The notes: generated by a model from the sequence alone, not told the origin. Counted from the stretch's first letter, positions 8,676 to 21,451 are shown. The stretch: DNA of 64,000 nucleotides from Roseiarcus sp963794655 (GCA_963794655.1 CAWCEV010000005.1:186001-250000); one strand, 5' to 3'. Made by a program: numbers and translations.

Positions 8676-9803
8676 TTATTGGGCGATGAAGGCGGGATGA
8701 ACGACGGCGCCGTCGCGGGTCAGGCACGTCGCCTTGACGAGCTCGTCGTCCCAGTTGACCGCGAGCGACTTCGCCGTCTTGTCGATGAGCGTCTCGGCGA
8801 AGGCGTAAAGATTGCGCGCGTAGAGCGCCGAGGCTGAAGAGGCGATGCGGGTGACATTGGAATAGCCGACGATCTTGACGCCGTTGTCGGTGATCGTGAG
8901 TTCGCCCGGCTTCGACAGCTCGCAGTTTCCGCCCCGCTCGACGGCAAGATCGACGATCACCGAGCCGGCGCGCATCGACCTCACCATGTCCGCGCTGATG
9001 AGGCGCGGGGCCGGGCGCCCTGGAATCAGCGCGGTCGTGACAACGATGTCCTGCTTGGCGATATGCGAGGCGATCAGCACGGCCTGCTTGGCCTTGTAGT
9101 CGTCCGACATTTCCTTGGCGTAGCCGCCCGCGGTTTCCGCCTGCCTGAATTCCTCGTCCTCGACCGCGACGAATTTGGCGCCGAGCGACTCGACCTGCTC
9201 CTTGGTCGCCGGACGGACGTCGTTCGCGGTCACGACGGCGCCCAGGCGCCGGGCGGTCGCGATCGCCTGGAGGCCGGCGACGCCGACCCCCATGACGAAC
9301 AGCCTCGCGCCGGTGACGGTGCCCGCCGGCGTCATCATCATCGGCATCGCTCGGCCGTATTCGGCCGCGGCGTCGATCACAGCGCGATAGCCGGCGAGAT
9401 TCGCCTGGCTCGACAATACGTCCATCACCTGGGCGCGCGTTATTCGCGGCAGAAGCTCCATCGCGAAGGCGGCCACTCGAGCCTTCGCCATCGCCTCTAT
9501 TGCGTCGCGATGGCCGTAAGGGTCCATGGTCGCGATGACCAGCGCGCCCGGCTTGAGGCGGGTGACTTCATGCTCGCTCGGCCGGCGAACCTTCAAGACC
9601 ACATCGGCGCCCAGAGCCTCGTCCGCCGAGACCAGGCGCGCGCCAGCCGACTGATAATCGGCGTCAGGGAAACCCGCCTTGAGGCCTGCTCCATGCTCGA
9701 CGGCGACCTCGGCCCCGAGCGCGGCGAATTTCTTGGCCGTTTCCGGGCTGGCTGCGACGCGCGTTTCAGCCGGGTCCGTTTCGGCCGGAACTCCGATCAG
9801 CAT
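8676..9803 (-). CDS. pntAA: Transhydrogenase subunit alpha 1 (NAD-binding)
   Basis: 375-residue soluble domain I, related to alanine dehydrogenase, which binds NAD(H). Seen: N-terminal IGVPAETDPAETRVAASPETA, the Rossmann region LFVMGVGVAGLQAIATARRLGA, the mobile loop with YAKEMSDDYKAKQ, and IVTTALIPGRPAPRLI. It is the first gene of the pnt operon. The minus-strand region upstream (to about 10089) contains no gene and presumably holds the promoter, though no convincing consensus was found. Confidence 0.97.
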   Translation of the reverse strand: MLIGVPAETDPAETRVAASPETAKKFAALGAEVAVEHGAGLKAGFPDADYQSAGARLVSADEALGADVVLKVRRPSEHEVTRLKPGALVIATMDPYGHRDAIEAMAKARVAAFAMELLPRITRAQVMDVLSSQANLAGYRAVIDAAAEYGRAMPMMMTPAGTVTGARLFVMGVGVAGLQAIATARRLGAVVTANDVRPATKEQVESLGAKFVAVEDEEFRQAETAGGYAKEMSDDYKAKQAVLIASHIAKQDIVVTTALIPGRPAPRLISADMVRSMRAGSVIVDLAVERGGNCELSKPGELTITDNGVKIVGYSNVTRIASSASALYARNLYAFAETLIDKTAKSLAVNWDDELVKATCLTRDGAVVHPAFIAQ

Positions 9804-10089
9804 GAGACCTTCCCCGCGAGCGCGTAAGCTAGTGTGACGTCCAAACGGCCATGCGGCCAGCCGCTTTCCGAACGAATGCGAGCCGCTTCCGCGAGGCGTC
9901 AGCCTTAGAGCATCGGCCCTCGCGCCGCAACGCGAGTAACGCGAACGTTAGGAGAGGAGGGCGCCGACCGGCGACCCGCAGGTTCTCAAGCGCGCTTCCC
10001 AAGAAGCGCGAAAGGAAAATCACGGAAGGCGTCACAGTGTCTTGAGGCGCGGTCTCATCGACCGGGCCCATCCGTGCGAACACGCGCCC
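9804..10089. other. Non-coding gap between pntAA and fliJ
   Basis: No supported gene. It holds a perfect 8-bp hairpin (CGCGCTTC 9991-9998, loop CCAA, GAAGCGCG 10003-10010) without a following T-run, and one copy (9916-9954) of a loosely repeated stretch starting GCCCTCGCGC and ending CGTTAGGAG, which recurs at 10627-10662 on the other side of fliJ. Confidence 0.4.
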
Positions 10090-10458
10090 TCAGGCGCGCG
10101 CGACCGCCTCCACCATGCGCTCGCTCGACTTGTCGCGCACTTCGAGCGACTCGAACTTGAGGAGTTCGGCCTCGGCTTCGTCCTGCGCCGCCTTCGCCTC
10201 CTCGATCTGGCCGAGAAGCTCGGCAATCGAGCTCTTCAGATTGTCGCGTCTGACCGAGGTTGCGCGCGCGTATGTCGGATAGGCGAAATGTGCGGGATCG
10301 GCGATGCCCGCCCGCTTCTCTTCATTGGCGATCTCGCGATCGAGGTCGCCGATCATGCGGGTGAATTCGGCCATCATCACTTCGATCTGCCGAACCCGAC
10401 GGCGCTTTTCCTCGAGTTGAAAGCGCTTGAGCCGAACAAGCGTGTCCCGCGACTTCAT
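10090..10458 (-). CDS. fliJ: Flagellar export chaperone FliJ-like protein
   Basis: 122-residue, highly charged, almost entirely helical coiled-coil protein. The N-terminus MKSRDTLVRLKRFQLEEKRR and the central HFAYPTYARA segment match alphaproteobacterial FliJ, a soluble component of the flagellar type III export apparatus that stimulates the FliI ATPase and escorts substrates. The ATG at 10458 has AAGGAG about nine bases upstream; the frame extends upstream but without support. In many Hyphomicrobiales fliI-fliJ lie beside ctrA. Here ctrA is the divergent neighbour as expected, but no fliI follows. Confidence 0.82.
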   Translation of the reverse strand: MKSRDTLVRLKRFQLEEKRRRVRQIEVMMAEFTRMIGDLDREIANEEKRAGIADPAHFAYPTYARATSVRRDNLKSSIAELLGQIEEAKAAQDEAEAELLKFESLEVRDKSSERMVEAVARA

Positions 10459-11031
10459 TCCGGCGTACTCCTTGGCAAACTCAACTCGAGAGGACGTCGC
10501 CGCCCTCGCTTTCACAACTACGAGACGGCGAGACGATGCATGAGGAAGGTTTCTCTTTTCTTACGTCAAGGGATGTTGCGCGCGGTCGGGACCGCTATCC
10601 CGGTCAATCGCTCTGCAACGCCAAAAGCCCTCGCGCGTCACGCGCAGCGCCCACGTTAGGAGTTCGTTTACCCGGGTCGTTAACAATCAGGGCAGGACGA
10701 GGGCGAAAAATATTTTCGCTCATTCAACAGCGCGACGGCGCCTTTCGCAGAGCGGGGGAACCGCGAGTCCAATGAATCCGTTAGCGTTGCTGATTAATGT
10801 GACACATTAATTTTATCAGATCCAAAATACCTTTTATTATCAATTTGTTACTATTGTCGAGGGCAACGCAAGCAAGGGGCTTGCGCAATGAAATCATGGT
10901 TTGTTAACCAATGGCGGTCAGTGTTCTTTCGAATCAGTCCGAGCTCCTGACTGTGCGCTGGCAAGGGTTGGGCAGGAAAGCGACGTACATAACCGCGGTC
11001 ACGAAGCGACGGGCGAGGCGGGGAGCCTAAG
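10459..11031. promoter_or_regulatory. ctrA-fliJ intergenic control region
   Basis: 573 bases without a gene, strikingly AT-rich around 10785-10860. It contains three GANTC sites (10765-10769, 10774-10778, 10931-10935), the target of the CcrM methylase through which GcrA regulates ctrA in Caulobacter; a 19-bp near-perfect palindrome (10793-10811); and TTAACCA (10904-10910), which resembles a CtrA half-site and could serve autoregulation. Promoter elements could not be fixed confidently. Confidence 0.6.
10793..10811. promoter_or_regulatory. 19-bp palindrome upstream of ctrA
   Basis: ATTAATGTG (10793-10801), one central A, CACATTAAT (10803-10811): perfect arms of nine bases. It contains TTAA twice, but nine bases apart rather than the seven of the classical CtrA box. 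It lies about 220 bases before the ctrA start, directly after two GANTC sites. It is a good operator candidate; the binding protein is unknown. Confidence 0.5.
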
Positions 11032-11733
11032 ATGCGGGTACTTTTGATCGAAGACGATACGGCGACCGCGCAAAGCATCGAATTGATGTTGAAGTCGGAG
11101 AACTTCAACGTCTATGTCACCGATCTTGGCGAGGAGGGGATCGACCTCGGCAAGCTCTATGATTACGACATCATCCTGCTCGACCTGAACCTGCCCGATA
11201 TGTCCGGCTACGAGGTTCTGCGGTCGCTGCGCGTCACCAAGATCAAAACTCCCATCCTCATTCTCTCCGGCATGGCGGGGATCGAGGACAAGGTCAAAGG
11301 GCTCGGCCACGGCGCCGACGACTATCTCACCAAGCCGTTCCACAAGGACGAGCTGGTCGCCCGGATCCACGCCATAGTCCGCCGCTCGAAGGGTCATGCG
11401 CAGTCGGTCATCATCACCGGCGATCTCACCGTGAACCTCGATCAGAAGACGGTCGAGGTCGACGGGGCGCGCGTGCATCTGACCGGCAAGGAATATCAGA
11501 TGCTGGAGCTGCTTTCGCTCCGCAAGGGCACGACGCTCACTAAAGAGATGTTTCTCAACCATCTCTATGGCGGGATGGACGAGCCCGAGCTCAAGATCAT
11601 CGACGTCTTCATCTGCAAATTGCGCAAGAAGCTGGCGACGGCGTCGAGCGGCCGCAACTATATCGAGACGGTCTGGGGCCGAGGCTATGTGCTGCGGGAG
11701 CCCTCGCCGAGCGAAGACCGTATCCCGGCCTGA
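11032..11733 (+). CDS. ctrA: Cell-cycle response regulator CtrA
   Basis: 233-residue OmpR/PhoB-type regulator. The receiver domain (1-120) has the acidic pocket EDD near residue 7, phospho-acceptor Asp51 in LLDLNLPDMSGYE, and Lys in LTKPF. The winged-helix DNA-binding domain (about 125-225) contains the very conserved LTGKEYQMLELLSLRKGTT and IIDVFICKLRKKL...YIETVWGRGYVLREP. CtrA controls replication initiation, division and flagellar genes by binding TTAA-N7-TTAA or TTAACCAT sites. SD GGGGAG precedes the ATG. The C-terminus ends ...RIPA, a small-hydrophobic end of the kind compatible with ClpXP turnover. Its partner in that pathway, CpdR, is encoded at 39047-39430. Confidence 0.97.
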   Translation: MRVLLIEDDTATAQSIELMLKSENFNVYVTDLGEEGIDLGKLYDYDIILLDLNLPDMSGYEVLRSLRVTKIKTPILILSGMAGIEDKVKGLGHGADDYLTKPFHKDELVARIHAIVRRSKGHAQSVIITGDLTVNLDQKTVEVDGARVHLTGKEYQMLELLSLRKGTTLTKEMFLNHLYGGMDEPELKIIDVFICKLRKKLATASSGRNYIETVWGRGYVLREPSPSEDRIPA

Positions 11734-12125
11734 CCGGGGCGTCCGCGGGCACGAGGCCCGAGCGCCCCTGGGATCCCCTCTGGTCTGCGTCTAGGGGATG
11801 GGTTGGGGGCGACAAATTCTTGCGGAAAAGCAAAACCCGGCTTAGTCTGCCCGCCATGACCAATTCGGACATTTCCCGCGCCAGATCCGTGACCGCCGCT
11901 CCGCGCCTGCACAGCACCGGAGGCGGGGAAAAGTTGTTTCCGAGCTTCCGCGGCGCGCAAGTCATTGAAAAGTCACGATTCGGACGAGAGAATCCAAACC
12001 AGTCCAAGATAAACCAACCCGCGCCGGCGGGTCCTTCGGCCTGAAACAGCCCCGCAGCCAAGAAAACCCAAGCCGGATCGCCCCTGCCAGCGCCCAGGAC
12101 GCCGCCCAAAAGGAGCCGAACCGGC
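11734..12125. other. Non-coding gap between ctrA and gltD
   Basis: 392 bases with no supported gene between convergent ctrA and gltD. A GC-rich inverted repeat just after ctrA (about 11737-11775) may help terminate transcription but lacks a T-run. The stretch 11955-12020 resembles another intergenic region at 24425-24490 in inverted orientation (see the dispersed repeat entries). Confidence 0.4.
11957..12012 (-). repeat. Dispersed intergenic repeat, copy A
   Basis: Read on the minus strand, this piece aligns without gaps over about 54 bases with 24427-24480 on the plus strand, roughly 70 percent identical by eye. The best core is TTGGATTCTC, then CCGAAT and CTTTT. Both copies sit in intergenic DNA. 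It is probably a diverged dispersed element or remnant; no coding potential is evident. Confidence 0.4.
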
Positions 12126-13544
12126 TCAGCGAGGCAGGACCGTCTCGCCCATGAGGGCCTCGTCGATGGCCGCCGCGCATTGGCGCCCCTCGCGGATCGC
12201 CCAGACCACCAGCGACTGTCCCCGCCGCATGTCGCCGCAGGCATAGACCTTGGCGCGCGAGGAGGCGTAGCGGGTGGTGTCGGCGGCGACGTTGCCGCGC
12301 TTGTCGAGCGTGACCCCGAGTTCGGCGAGCAGGCCGTCCTTGACCGGCGAGACGAAACCCATCGCGAGCAGCACGAGGTCGGCTTTGAGGGTGAACTCCG
12401 AGCCCTCGATCGGCTTCATCTTCTCGTCGAGGCGCGCGCATTTGAGGCCGGTGACGACCCCGTTCTCGCCCTCGAAGGCGGTCGTCGTCACCGCGAAATC
12501 GCGTTCCGCGCCCTCCTCGTGGCTCGACGAGGTGCGCAGCTTGAGCGGCCAGTTCGGCCAGGTGAGCAGCTTGTCCTCCACCTTCGGCGGCATCGGCATG
12601 ATCTCGAGCTGGGTAACCTTGAGCGCCCCCTGCCGGATGGACGTGCCGATGCAGTCGGAGCCGGTGTCGCCGCCGCCGATCACCACGACATGCTTGCCGT
12701 TGGCGAGAATGGGCTCGTTGGTCCCGACCGGCTCTCCGGACACGCGCCGGTTCTGTTGGGGCAGGAAGTCCATCGCGAAGTGGACGCCCGCGAGGTCCCG
12801 GCCGGGAACGGGGAGATCGCGGGAGCTCTCGGCGCCGCCGGCGAGCGCGATCGCGTCATGTGAACCGAGCAGGCTCTCGGCGCTGATCGTGACGCCGACA
12901 TGGGCGTTGTAGTGGAACTCGACGCCTTCGGCCGCGATCTGCTGGACACGGCGGTCGACGTGGCGCTTCTCGAGCTTGAAATCGGGAATGCCATAGCGCA
13001 GCAAGCCGCCCGCCTTGGCGTTCTTCTCATAGAGGTGAACCTCGTGCCCGGCGCGGGCAAGCTGCTGGGCGCAGGCGAGACCGGACGGACCCGAGCCGAT
13101 GACGGCGACCTTCTTGCCTGTCCGGCGGGCGGCAGGCTCAGGCTTGACCCAGCCCTCCTTGAAGGCGCGGTCGATGATCGCGCATTCGATCGTCTTGATC
13201 GTGACCGGCGCGTCCTGGATGTTGAGGGTGCAGGAGGCTTCGCATGGCGCCGGGCAAACCCGGCCGGTGAACTCCGGAAAGTTGTTGGTCGAGAGCAGAT
13301 TGCGCGCCGCCTCCCGCCAATCGCCGCGATAGGCGAGGTCGTTCCAGTCGGGGATCTGGTTATTGACCGGACAGCCGATGTGACAATAGGGGATGCCGCA
13401 GTTCATGCAGCGCGACGCCTGGTTGCGCGTCGCCTCTTCGCTCAATGGCAGCACGAACTCGCGATAATGGCGGATTCGGTCGGAGGCCGGGGCATACCGC
13501 CGGTCCGCACGATCGATCTCGAGAAACCCTGTCACCTTGCCCAT
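12126..13544 (-). CDS. gltD: Glutamate synthase (NADPH) small subunit
   Basis: 472 residues. The N-terminus has the cysteine cluster CMNCGIPYCHIGCPVNN and a second one around CPAPCEASC for [4Fe-4S] clusters, followed by two dinucleotide folds: FAD-binding VAVIGSGPSGLACAQQLARAGH and NADPH-binding VVVIGGGDTGSDCIG. A C-terminal KVYACGDMRRGQSLVVWAI completes the FAD site. It feeds electrons from NADPH to GltB for conversion of glutamine plus 2-oxoglutarate to two glutamates. It lies 155 bases downstream of gltB on the same strand, in the usual gltB-gltD order. Confidence 0.97.
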   Translation of the reverse strand: MGKVTGFLEIDRADRRYAPASDRIRHYREFVLPLSEEATRNQASRCMNCGIPYCHIGCPVNNQIPDWNDLAYRGDWREAARNLLSTNNFPEFTGRVCPAPCEASCTLNIQDAPVTIKTIECAIIDRAFKEGWVKPEPAARRTGKKVAVIGSGPSGLACAQQLARAGHEVHLYEKNAKAGGLLRYGIPDFKLEKRHVDRRVQQIAAEGVEFHYNAHVGVTISAESLLGSHDAIALAGGAESSRDLPVPGRDLAGVHFAMDFLPQQNRRVSGEPVGTNEPILANGKHVVVIGGGDTGSDCIGTSIRQGALKVTQLEIMPMPPKVEDKLLTWPNWPLKLRTSSSHEEGAERDFAVTTTAFEGENGVVTGLKCARLDEKMKPIEGSEFTLKADLVLLAMGFVSPVKDGLLAELGVTLDKRGNVAADTTRYASSRAKVYACGDMRRGQSLVVWAIREGRQCAAAIDEALMGETVLPR

Positions 13545-13699
13545 GTGCTACCCTTGAGCCGCGCCGCCGCTTCGCAATTCCGGCGGACGGGGTCCGATCC
13601 GCTTCAATAAGGCGCCACCCTCATCTTGCAAGAACTTTGCCGGGCGCCGATCAGCCGAGACATTCCATCCTTCGAACAACTCGGCCGGCGGCGCCCCTC

Positions 13700-18406
<4,707 letters not shown>

Positions 18407-18421
18407 CTCTCCGCTCCCCAC

Positions 18422-18774
18422 GCAGTCGCGGATCTCGTGCGACCGTCATTCCGAATTTTTAAGGCGTATCATGGACAAAGGCTGCTGCACCGCGCGCAGC
18501 TCGAAGGCGTTACGCGTCGGATTTTATTCGATCCGTCTTTGTCGTTCGATCCGACAACGCTCAAGTCCCGCTCTTCCGCCGGCGCCGAAGCTTTAGCCCC
18601 GCCGCACAAAAAATGGTCAGCACAACTGTCCTATCCGACGACCATGACAGAAATGGATGGTCGGCACAAGCTGCCGCTCGCAATTATTTGCGGCGTCGGA
18701 CCGGCCCGGCCACGAATTGCCAGCACAGCGCGAATTGACGCAAATTGCGTGGGTCCAATCCAATGGGAGCGAGC
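18422..18774. other. Divergent promoter region of gltB and threonine aldolase gene
   Basis: 353 bases with no supported gene. An imperfect inverted repeat (CCGACGACCAT near 18634 with ATGGATGGTCGG ending near 18664) is the only structure noticed. Promoters for the two divergent genes should lie here, but no convincing consensus could be assigned by eye. Confidence 0.35.
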
Positions 18775-19857
18775 ATGAATTTCGCCAGCGACAACGGGGC
18801 GGGCGTGGCGGCGGAGATTCTGGACGCAATCGTCGCGTCGTCGCGCGTTAACGCGCCCGCCTATGGCGCGGACGATTACACCGCGAAAGCGCAGGCGCGC
18901 CTCTGCGACATCTTCGAGACCAAGATTGCCGCCTTTTTGGTGGCAACGGGGACGGCGGCGAATGCTCTTGCGCTCTCAGCGTTGGCCCGTCCTTGGGATG
19001 CGATATTCTGTCACGAGGAGGCGCACATCCATGACGACGAATGCGGCGCGCCGGAGCTTTTTACCGGTGGGGCCAAGCTGGTCGGGATTGCAGGGGAGGG
19101 AGGCAAGATTACCGCCGTCGGTCTCCGGGAAACGCTGGAGCGGTTTCCGCGCGGGCTCGTTAAGTCGTCGCAGCCCGGCGCCATCTCGTTGTCGCAGGCG
19201 ACAGAAGCGGGAACGGTCTATAGTTTAGGCGAAGTCGCGGAGCTCAGCTCGATTGCTCGGCAGAACGGGATTGGCGTTCATATGGACGGGGCCCGCTTCG
19301 CCAATGCGCTCGTTTCAGCGAAGGCGACGCCTGCCGATATGACCTGGCGCGCCGGGGTTGACGTTCTCACGCTTGGAGCGACCAAGAACGGAGCACTCGC
19401 TTGCGAAGCGGTCGTGTTTTTTGATTCCGCCCGGGCGGACAATTTCGCCTTTCAGCGCAAGCGTGGCGGCCAGACTCTATCCAAGGGGCGCTTCCTGGGC
19501 GCGCAGATGGAGGCCTATCTCGCCGACGGACTCTGGTTGCGGTTGGCGGAGCGGGCGAACAGCTCCGCGCGCCGGCTTGCGAGGGGTCTCGCGGCGATGC
19601 CAGGCGTTCGGATCGCGTGGCCGACGGAGGCCAATGAGGTCTTTGTCGTCGCCCCCGACGCGATGGTCCAGCGATGGCGCGCGGCCGGCGCCCGTTTCCA
19701 CGACTGGCCCACGCGATCGATCGCGCCGGAGAAGGCGCCGGGAGCAGGCGAAACGTTGGTCAGGTTGGTGACGTCGTTCGAAACCGCATCAACCGAAATT
19801 GAGCGCCTTATAGGCATGTGCAGCGATGTCCCAGTTGGCGCCTCAGCGGCGCCGTAA
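18775..19857 (+). CDS. ltaE: Low-specificity L-threonine aldolase
   Basis: 360-residue PLP enzyme of fold type I that cleaves threonine/allo-threonine to glycine and acetaldehyde. Seen: FLVATGTAANALAL (PLP phosphate site), HIHDDECGAPE, IGVHMDGARFANA (Asp pairing with the PLP ring) and LGATKNGALACE, where the Lys forms the Schiff base. The ATG at 18775 has GGGAG six bases upstream; an upstream in-frame GTG gives an unsupported 10-residue extension. It is divergent from gltB. Confidence 0.92.
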   Translation: MNFASDNGAGVAAEILDAIVASSRVNAPAYGADDYTAKAQARLCDIFETKIAAFLVATGTAANALALSALARPWDAIFCHEEAHIHDDECGAPELFTGGAKLVGIAGEGGKITAVGLRETLERFPRGLVKSSQPGAISLSQATEAGTVYSLGEVAELSSIARQNGIGVHMDGARFANALVSAKATPADMTWRAGVDVLTLGATKNGALACEAVVFFDSARADNFAFQRKRGGQTLSKGRFLGAQMEAYLADGLWLRLAERANSSARRLARGLAAMPGVRIAWPTEANEVFVVAPDAMVQRWRAAGARFHDWPTRSIAPEKAPGAGETLVRLVTSFETASTEIERLIGMCSDVPVGASAAP

Positions 19858-19910
19858 CCGCGCCGCATTTGTTGGCGCAGATCGACCATCGGAACGCTCG
19901 GAGCTACACG

Positions 19911-20786
19911 ATGCCGACACGGATAAACGGGGTGCTGCGAAGGCGACTGGTGGGTTCGGCGCTTGGCGGGCTCATCGCTTTTGCCATCGTTCCCGTCGCA
20001 ACGGCTCAATGGCTGCCGCCTTGGCGCGCCGTTGTTTCCTCCTGGGACATCGCAAACCGGCTCGAGGCGCAAGGCTATATGCTGATCGCGCCGCTCCAAA
20101 GACGTCCGGGCGTCTACCTCGCCGATGTTCGCGCCGGACCCGCCGGTTATCAGCGGCTGGTGATCGACGCCCGGAACGGGGAGATCATCGAGCGCTTCCT
20201 CTCCCCGCCTCGAAGTTTCAGCTCGCAATTCGCCGCGCGTGATGGCGAATTCGACCAGCCTCTGCCGGGCGTCGTCCACCCGCCCGGGTACGGGTTCGAC
20301 GGACGGAACGCAGCAACCGGGCCCCGGTCCGCATATGGCGGACCAGCGGACGTGTATATTCCAACCGTTATCAGTCCCTACGGCTCGCGCTCCGCGCCTA
20401 AGCCAAAACCGCCCACGCCCGCCGGGACCGCGCGCAAGACGCCGCCTTCAAACGCCGCGCCGACGGCCGCCCCGCCGATGATTGGGCCGCCTCTGCCGCC
20501 TCCCGCTCCACGCGAGGCGACGACTCCGCCTCAAGAATCGGCGCCGCCGGCCGCCGCCCCGGAGCCCAAGAACGAACCCGCTCCCGGCGAGAGCGAAAAT
20601 GCAAATGCAAGTGCGCCGGCGAAGCCCGAAGCCAAGCCGGGAGCGCCGCGGATCGAGCCTCAACCTCAAACGGGGCCTTCGGACAAAGCGCCGGAAGTCG
20701 CCGCCAAGCCGCCCGCCCCCCCGTTGTCCGTCGAGGCGAACGACAAATCAAAGACGCGGATCGTTCCCGCGCCGCTGTTCGAATAG
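19911..20786 (+). CDS. Exported proline/alanine-rich protein
   Basis: 291 residues. A twin-basic start (MPTRINGVLRRRLVGS) leads into a hydrophobic core and a likely cleavage site after ATAQW, so a Sec signal peptide or N-terminal anchor is expected. Residues about 35-110 form a compact domain reading WDIANRLEAQGYMLIAPLQRRPGVYLADV and YQRLVIDARNGEIIERFLSP, reminiscent of PepSY-like modules that recur as 'hypothetical periplasmic' proteins in Hyphomicrobiales. The second half is low-complexity Pro/Ala/Lys/Glu sequence, probably a flexible linker through the envelope. Function unknown. It is followed by a bidirectional terminator. Confidence 0.75.
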   Translation: MPTRINGVLRRRLVGSALGGLIAFAIVPVATAQWLPPWRAVVSSWDIANRLEAQGYMLIAPLQRRPGVYLADVRAGPAGYQRLVIDARNGEIIERFLSPPRSFSSQFAARDGEFDQPLPGVVHPPGYGFDGRNAATGPRSAYGGPADVYIPTVISPYGSRSAPKPKPPTPAGTARKTPPSNAAPTAAPPMIGPPLPPPAPREATTPPQESAPPAAAPEPKNEPAPGESENANASAPAKPEAKPGAPRIEPQPQTGPSDKAPEVAAKPPAPPLSVEANDKSKTRIVPAPLFE

Positions 20787-20793
20787 ACGAAAA

Positions 20794-20814
20794 GGGGCGC
20801 CTCAAGGGCGCCCC
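20794..20814. terminator. Hairpin terminator between convergent genes
   Basis: GGGGCGCC (20794-20801), loop TCAAG, GGCGCCCC (20807-20814): perfect 8-bp stem with an A-run before it and a C/T-rich stretch after. It lies between the convergent Pro-rich protein gene and hsp20 and may act in both directions; the minus-strand reading has the better T-run. Confidence 0.65.
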
Positions 20815-20843
20815 CGCTTCGCTTCGATCCGTCGACGCCTGGG

Positions 20844-21332
20844 TTATGCAGCCTGGCCGGTCGGCGCCTGGACGGCTTCGATCGTCTTACCGCTCTTGCC
20901 GTTCTTGTTGATCGCGATTGTGCGCGGCTTCTGAGCCTCGGGCACTTCCCGCACCAGATCAATGTGGAGCAAGCCGTTCTCGCTGTTCGCGCCGGTGACG
21001 ACGACGTGGTCGGCGAGCTGGAACCTGCGCTCGAACGCGCGCGCCGCGATGCCCTGATAAAGGACTTCGCGCTTGGCGTCGTTCTTTACGCTGGTTTCCT
21101 TCGACCCACGCACGGTCAGAGTGTTGTCGCGGGTCTCGACAGTGAGCTCGTGCTCGCCGAACCCGGCAACCGCAAGCGTGATGCGGTAGGCGTTCTCACT
21201 CGTCCGCTCGATGTTATAAGGCGGATAGGTCGGGGCGGTCTGCTCGCCTCCCGCTACCTTATCCAGCATCGAAAGCAGATGGTCGAAACCGACGGTGGAA
21301 CGATAGAACGGTGAAAGATCGTAATTCAACAT
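20844..21332 (-). CDS. Small heat shock protein Hsp20/IbpA type
   Basis: 162-residue alpha-crystallin-domain chaperone that binds unfolding proteins. The N-terminus MLNYDLSPFYRSTVGFD is typical of class A rhizobial small Hsps (IbpA/HspA). The crystallin domain runs about residues 35-140 (YNIERTSENAYRITLAVAGF, GIAARAFERRFQLADHV). The ATG at 21332 is chosen because GAGGAT sits directly before it and this SD is part of a ROSE-type hairpin. A longer frame start upstream would place the ROSE element inside coding sequence and is rejected. Regulation: RNA thermometer plus a possible RpoH promoter. Confidence 0.94.
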   Translation of the reverse strand: MLNYDLSPFYRSTVGFDHLLSMLDKVAGGEQTAPTYPPYNIERTSENAYRITLAVAGFGEHELTVETRDNTLTVRGSKETSVKNDAKREVLYQGIAARAFERRFQLADHVVVTGANSENGLLHIDLVREVPEAQKPRTIAINKNGKSGKTIEAVQAPTGQAA

Positions 21333-21337
21333 GACAC

Positions 21338-21414
21338 ATCCTCTTCGTTGAGCGACATGACGACGAGCGCCCCAACTTGCGGCTGCGCCCATCGCTACGG
21401 GTCCGATAACCCGT
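21338..21414 (-). promoter_or_regulatory. ROSE-type RNA thermometer in the hsp20 leader
   Basis: Three hairpins are predicted on the minus strand. I: ACGGGT/ACCCGT (21414-21409 with 21402-21397). II: GGGCGC/GCGCTC (21390-21385 with 21370-21365). III: UCGCUC (21355-21350), loop AACGAA, GAGGAU (21343-21338), which buries the Shine-Dalgarno. Hairpin III contains the ROSE hallmark UYGCU opposite AGGA, giving the characteristic weak U-U, C-A and G-G mismatches above C-G, U-A and C-G pairs. Heat would melt it and free the ribosome-binding site. The family is known from rhizobial small heat shock genes. Confidence 0.82.
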
Positions 21415-21422
21415 CAAACAAG

Positions 21423-21451
21423 ATTTTTGGTCCTGGCGGTCAAAATTCAAG
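21423..21451 (-). promoter_or_regulatory. Possible heat-shock (RpoH) promoter of hsp20
   Basis: On the minus strand CTTGAA (21451-21446) is a perfect RpoH -35 box. Seventeen bases further is AAAAAT (21428-21423), a poor -10. Transcription would begin close to 21416, just before the first ROSE hairpin, which supports the assignment despite the weak -10. Confidence 0.4.

Noticed and set aside
9991..10010. Rho-independent terminator after fliJ
   Set aside because: Perfect 8-bp hairpin but no T-run on either strand; kept only as a hairpin in the gap entry.
10794..10810. Classical CtrA box in the ctrA upstream palindrome
   Set aside because: The two TTAA elements are nine bases apart, not seven, so it does not fit TTAA-N7-TTAA.
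11734..12125. Small protein gene between ctrA and gltD
   Set aside because: Frames here change composition and have no SD or homology; the sequence instead resembles another intergenic region.
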